Source of the DNA: Candidatus Shapirobacteria bacterium
Lineage (GTDB): Bacteria > Patescibacteriota > Microgenomatia > UBA12405
Assembly (NCBI GenBank): GCA_026395315.1
Contig: JAPLYY010000024.1
Coordinates: 1-35,117 of the forward strand
DNA length: 35,117 nt
Reading direction: 5' to 3'
Shown here: positions 32,324-35,117 of the stretch, in pieces
Numbering within the stretch: the first letter of the stretch is position 1
Layout of the letters: each line of letters starts with the position of its first letter
The notes under the pieces: generated by a model
Seen by the model: the letters and a program-made list of their open reading frames with translations, nothing else
Databases searched by the model: none
What the model was told of the DNA's origin: nothing
Position numbers and translations under genes: made by a program

Positions 32324-32881
32324 TTACTTTCTTGATAAATATCCACCTGTTTCCGTACTAATCGAAATTTCTTCTCCGACTTTAATAAACAATGGCACCA
32401 ATACCTTGGCTCCGGTATCTAAAACCGCATTTTTCATCGCTGATGTGGCCGTATCGCCCTTAACCGAATTTTCCGCTTCTACCACTGTGCAAATTATCGC
32501 CTTGGGCAAAGTTACTCCCACCGGTTTTTCATCATAAAATTTTATCCGGTAAAGCAAACCCGCTTTAATATAAATCTTATCATCACCAATAACCTCCGAT
32601 GGTACTGCGTATTGTTCAAAAGTTCTCGGTTCAATAAACACATAAGCTGATCCGTCAAAATAAGAATATTCCGCTTCCTGGGTTTCAACCAAAACTTCCT
32701 CAATTTTTTCTCCCGATTTATAGGTAAATTCAACTACTCTACCAGTATACAATGATTTCAACTTAGTTTTATAAAAAGCACTGCCTTTCCCCGGGCTGAC
32801 AAAAGTTATATCCACGACCATATATGGCTCTTCGTGAAAAATTATATACATCCCTCGTTTTAGCTGTGCGGTTGATATCAT
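32324..32881 (-). CDS. efp: translation elongation factor P
   Basis: 185 residues, the normal length. It starts MISTAQLKRGMYIIFHEEPY, has the loop SPGKGSAFYKTKLK with the Lys (near 32) that contacts the peptidyl-tRNA, and ends GEEISISTETGGYLSR as in the family. EF-P relieves ribosome stalling at polyproline. ATG 32881 is preferred because it gives the family's MIS start and an AGGG nine bases upstream; ATG 32887 is possible. The small gene upstream ends 11 bp before it, so they form an operon. Confidence 0.96.
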   Translation of the reverse strand: MISTAQLKRGMYIIFHEEPYMVVDITFVSPGKGSAFYKTKLKSLYTGRVVEFTYKSGEKIEEVLVETQEAEYSYFDGSAYVFIEPRTFEQYAVPSEVIGDDKIYIKAGLLYRIKFYDEKPVGVTLPKAIICTVVEAENSVKGDTATSAMKNAVLDTGAKVLVPLFIKVGEEISISTETGGYLSRK

Positions 32882-32892
32882 TCCCATAGGCC

Positions 32893-33189
32893 CTATTCTA
32901 TCACTTGTTCCCAATCCCTTCTACCCATAAAAGTATAATTACCCGCATTATACGCCGCAATTTTATCCCAATTAAATACCACTTGCCTCACCAACGGAGT
33001 GTTTGGAGCTAACCCGCCTAAACTTTCAAGCTGATTCAATAATTTTATTGTATGTTGCTGATTAAGATTCATTCTTGTCCCTTTTTTCTCCACATAACCC
33101 AAAATTAATCTATGACGAATTCCCTCAACCTGTTTTAGTCTTTCAGTTTGATATCTTTTCTCTGCTTCTGGAGTCCGTTGATTAACCAT
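32893..33189 (-). CDS. small basic hypothetical protein upstream of efp
   Basis: 98 residues, charged and helical at the start (TPEAEKRYQTERLKQVEGIR), then QQHTIKLLNQLESLGGLAP. No family recognised. It is co-transcribed with efp, ending 11 bp before its start, which hints at a translation-related or merely housekeeping context. Confidence 0.65.
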   Translation of the reverse strand: MVNQRTPEAEKRYQTERLKQVEGIRHRLILGYVEKKGTRMNLNQQHTIKLLNQLESLGGLAPNTPLVRQVVFNWDKIAAYNAGNYTFMGRRDWEQVIE

Positions 33190-33297
33190 TATATTTTAAA
33201 CTTTTATCGTTTCTATTGTAACTTACCGCTTTTATTTTTTCAATAGAGTAAAAATTTTTGAAATTGGTTCTTTATTGGTTCTTTTTGGTATTTAGTC

Positions 33298-33343
33298 CAA
33301 AAAAAATCCCAGAGTATGCTTTTTAGAGGAGCCACCCCGGGAT
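33298..33343 (-). terminator. Rho-independent terminator
   Basis: On the minus strand a 10-bp stem ATCCCGGGGT with ACTCTGGGAT (two G-T pairs; arms 33334-33343 and 33306-33315) is followed by a run of eight or more Ts. It ends the transcript of the lysozyme-like gene about 80 bp upstream. Confidence 0.8.
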
Positions 33344-33422
33344 CTAAGTTAGTAATATATCAAAATATATAAGCCAAGTCAACATATCTCACCAGTGTGT
33401 ACCCACCTAGCGCCAGGCAAGA

Positions 33423-34028
33423 TTAAAAACTCCCACTCTCGATTTCCTGGATAAATTGATTTACTCCGTAAGCCCACGAGCCATTTGAATGAGGACAGTA
33501 TTTTTTCATTATTAGCTCCGGTGTGTTCAAACCCTTATCAAAATAATTCGTCTTCAGATACTCTGCATAGCTCTTCAATGCTAGCTCATAATTATCAAAT
33601 TTTAACGTTCCGGCTGAATTGATCCCGTAACCCCAGCAATTATGACTATTATCGGGAATTTTTTTACATAAATTCGATTCCTGCTGGGCAATCGCCACTA
33701 TCCAGTAATAATCAAAACCATATGTTTGCGATAATTGAAAAATCATATCAGAATAGGGAGCCAATGGTGACTTATATTTTTCTAAATATTTTTTAATCAA
33801 TATCGGTCGGGCATCATCCGTTATCTCGGTCGTCTTAATATCAGCTGCCGCCGAAACTTCAACCGCCGAATTGATGGCCACTTTCTTATTTTCCAACACC
33901 GTCAGTTGTGCCTGATCATTTGGTATATTTTTATGGTTTATTAACCATACTTCCAATGATATAAACACAGTTATCGCTAAAGCAAAACCAAAAAACACCC
34001 GACTAATTTTGATAATTAAATCTTCCAT
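33423..34028 (-). CDS. membrane-anchored lysozyme-like murein hydrolase
   Basis: 201 residues. A membrane helix at about 11-30 (VFFGFALAITVFISLEVWLI) is followed by a linker and a lysozyme-like domain from about 95. The probable catalytic Glu is in AIAQQESNLC (near 117), and CWGYGINSAGTLKFDNYELA and WAYGVNQFIQEIE are typical of transglycosylase/glucosaminidase relatives. It would cut glycan strands outside the membrane. It is transcribed divergently from the trigger-factor gene across 34 bp. Confidence 0.78.
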   Translation of the reverse strand: MEDLIIKISRVFFGFALAITVFISLEVWLINHKNIPNDQAQLTVLENKKVAINSAVEVSAAADIKTTEITDDARPILIKKYLEKYKSPLAPYSDMIFQLSQTYGFDYYWIVAIAQQESNLCKKIPDNSHNCWGYGINSAGTLKFDNYELALKSYAEYLKTNYFDKGLNTPELIMKKYCPHSNGSWAYGVNQFIQEIESGSF

Positions 34029-34043
34029 TTTGTCTCTATTTTC

Positions 34044-34055
34044 ATGATATCATAA
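34044..34055. promoter_or_regulatory. shared divergent -10 region
   Basis: ATGATATCAT (34044-34053) is a palindrome that provides TATCAT (34048-34053) for the rightward gene, nine bases before its ATG, and TATGAT (minus strand, 34050-34055) for the leftward gene. The two promoters overlap and should compete. Confidence 0.4.
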
Positions 34056-34062
34056 GGCCACT

Positions 34063-34824
34063 ATGAAAACTGATAAGTCCTTCACTCTCACTTTTACCTT
34101 TACTCCCGCCGAAATTGCTTCTACCAAAACTCAGGTCCTGGCTGAAATCCAAAAAAACTTTAGCCTCAAAGGCTTTCGTCCCGGTAAAGTTCCTCTCGAT
34201 ACTGTCGAAACTAACACCGATCCGGCCCATCTTATCGAACACATTTTAACTGACCTGCTGAATTCTACCTATCCAAAAAAACTTACTGAAAACAAACTTC
34301 ATCCTATTATTGATCCCAAAATTTCCATTTTAAACCCGCCTCTAGCTCTTGATAAAGACTGGCAAATTAAAGTGGAAAGCTGCGAAATTCCCGAAATCAC
34401 CATTAATCCTGACTACCAACCGCAAATTAAAGCTGCCAAAACTCAAGATTTAAACAAAATTTTGGACATTTTAATTAAAAATTGCCAAGTTGAACTGCCG
34501 CCAATTTTACTTGAGACTGAACTTAACCGTCAGCTGTCCAAACTGGTAGACCAAACCCAGCAAGCCGGGCTTAGCCTTAATGACTATTTAAAATCCAAAA
34601 ATCTCAATCTTGATCAATACAAAGATCAAGCTAAAATCGATATTCAAAATGAATGGACCATCAATTTAGCCATCAGCCGAATTTCCGTCGACCAAAAATT
34701 AGCCCCCACCGAAGTGGAAATTAATCAGTATCTGGAAAAACAACCTCAATTTAAAACTAATCCATCTTTGGCAAATTACATAGTTACTCAACAAAAAGTC
34801 ATCGATTTTCTCAAAAGTCTGTAA
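34063..34824 (+). CDS. tig: short trigger factor without PPIase domain
   Basis: 253 residues against roughly 430 in model bacteria. The ribosome-binding signature GFRPGKVP is at 37-44, the tail of the N-terminal domain follows to about 115, and a C-terminal chaperone-arm region runs from about 130 (ELPPILLETELNRQLSKLVD, then LSLNDYLKSKNLNLDQYKDQ). The FKBP-type prolyl isomerase domain is missing. It should still bind the ribosome near L23 and shield nascent chains. The ATG lies nine bases after a TATCAT box. Confidence 0.9.
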   Translation: MKTDKSFTLTFTFTPAEIASTKTQVLAEIQKNFSLKGFRPGKVPLDTVETNTDPAHLIEHILTDLLNSTYPKKLTENKLHPIIDPKISILNPPLALDKDWQIKVESCEIPEITINPDYQPQIKAAKTQDLNKILDILIKNCQVELPPILLETELNRQLSKLVDQTQQAGLSLNDYLKSKNLNLDQYKDQAKIDIQNEWTINLAISRISVDQKLAPTEVEINQYLEKQPQFKTNPSLANYIVTQQKVIDFLKSL

Positions 34825-34879
34825 TTTTTGTTACCCCGTAACTTATCTTATAATCTAAAGTATTTCTGGTTTTTTGTGC

Positions 34880-34885
34880 TATAAT
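34880..34885 (+). promoter_or_regulatory. extended -10 promoter of the last gene
   Basis: TGC-TATAAT, an extended -10, ends nine bases before ATG 34895. No Shine-Dalgarno sequence is present. The expected transcription start is at or within a few bases of the ATG, so the mRNA is leaderless or nearly so. Confidence 0.6.
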
Positions 34886-34894
34886 AGAAGTCAA

Positions 34895-35117
34895 ATGGCA
34901 GGTGGTATCGGGGGAAAGCTCGACCCCAAACTTCAAAAATTGCTGAAAAATGGCTTTGGTAGCGAAGTTCTCAAAGACTCCCAAGGGGCTCCTTCTGCTC
35001 CAAAACTAGAAACTAAATCAATTTTCAGCCTCAAAGGCATTCTCAATCTCGGTCAAACTGCCGAAATCAGTAAAAGTGCTGATAGCCTCCAAAAATCCGG
35101 TGAGAAATTATTTTCCG
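34895..35117 (+). CDS. unknown protein, cut by the window end
   Basis: The first 74 residues only (MAGGIGGKLDPKLQKLLKNG, then SIFSLKGILNLGQTAEISKS). No signal peptide or recognised family. The Ser/Lys/Leu-rich pattern suggests a helical protein. The gene continues beyond the window. Confidence 0.7.
   Translation, partial: MAGGIGGKLDPKLQKLLKNGFGSEVLKDSQGAPSAPKLETKSIFSLKGILNLGQTAEISKSADSLQKSGEKLFS

Noticed and set aside
1..35117. CRISPR arrays, tRNA or rRNA genes
   Set aside because: No regularly spaced direct repeats, no cloverleaf-like sequence with a TTCGA loop and acceptor pairing, and no rRNA-like stretch were seen on reading; a dedicated search was not possible.

Overview
The window looks like a contig from a candidate-phyla-radiation (Patescibacteria) genome, probably of the Microgenomates type; this is an inference from gene content, not a measured placement. 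The right end (31.2-35.1 kb) is ordinary compact chromosome: EF-P, a short trigger factor without a PPIase domain, a small lysozyme-like hydrolase and two small envelope proteins, several with promoters so close to the start codon that the mRNAs should be leaderless. The rest is accessory DNA.

From left to right: (1) 0.2-2.2 kb, a large serine recombinase with a small coupled upstream gene, a sigma70-type promoter with a 20-bp operator-like palindrome, and GC-rich hairpins at its 3' end. (2) 2.3-15.4 kb, pieces of a conjugation or plasmid-like module: a VirD4/TraD-type ATPase, a PcfJ-like protein, a replication-relaxation-type winged-helix protein, a receiver-only response regulator, a DUF2958 protein, a VirB4 ATPase cut by an IS481-like insertion, an M23 peptidase and an AbiEi/AbiEii pair. 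(3) Two diversity-generating retroelements (DGRs) lie within or beside this module. DGR1 (6.9-8.7 kb) has a variable repeat (VR) at the C-terminus of the PcfJ-like protein, a reverse transcriptase (RT), an Avd protein encoded antisense, and a 138-bp template repeat (TR). TR and VR differ at 25 positions, 24 of them template adenines, the signature of DGR mutagenesis. DGR2 (15.7-19.1 kb) has the order avd-TR-RT, followed by a very large C-type-lectin/fibronectin surface protein. Its VR-like segment does not show adenine-specific differences from the local TR, and its frame is broken by one TGA and one TAG.

(4) 22.6-25.3 kb, a MacB-like ABC ATPase and permease directly behind the surface protein; the permease has an SH3-like insertion. 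A small XRE regulator follows. (5) 25.5-31.2 kb, a recombination-rich segment. A second serine recombinase sits between perfect 103-bp inverted repeats, and a second pair of 104-bp inverted repeats (one mismatch) flanks a two-gene cargo whose larger product resembles HopA1-type proteins at its C-terminus. The two repeat pairs meet at one shared GTGA core. Related half-sites occur at 31.2 kb and at the 3' end of the first recombinase. Inverting the second recombinase gene would exchange its C-terminal tail for a different one encoded across the junction.

Together the window reads as a mobile, self-diversifying island next to chromosomal housekeeping genes. Its two standout systems are the active-looking DGR acting on a cytoplasmic-looking PcfJ-type protein, and the serine-recombinase cassette with nested inverted repeats. 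No tRNA, rRNA or CRISPR array was seen.
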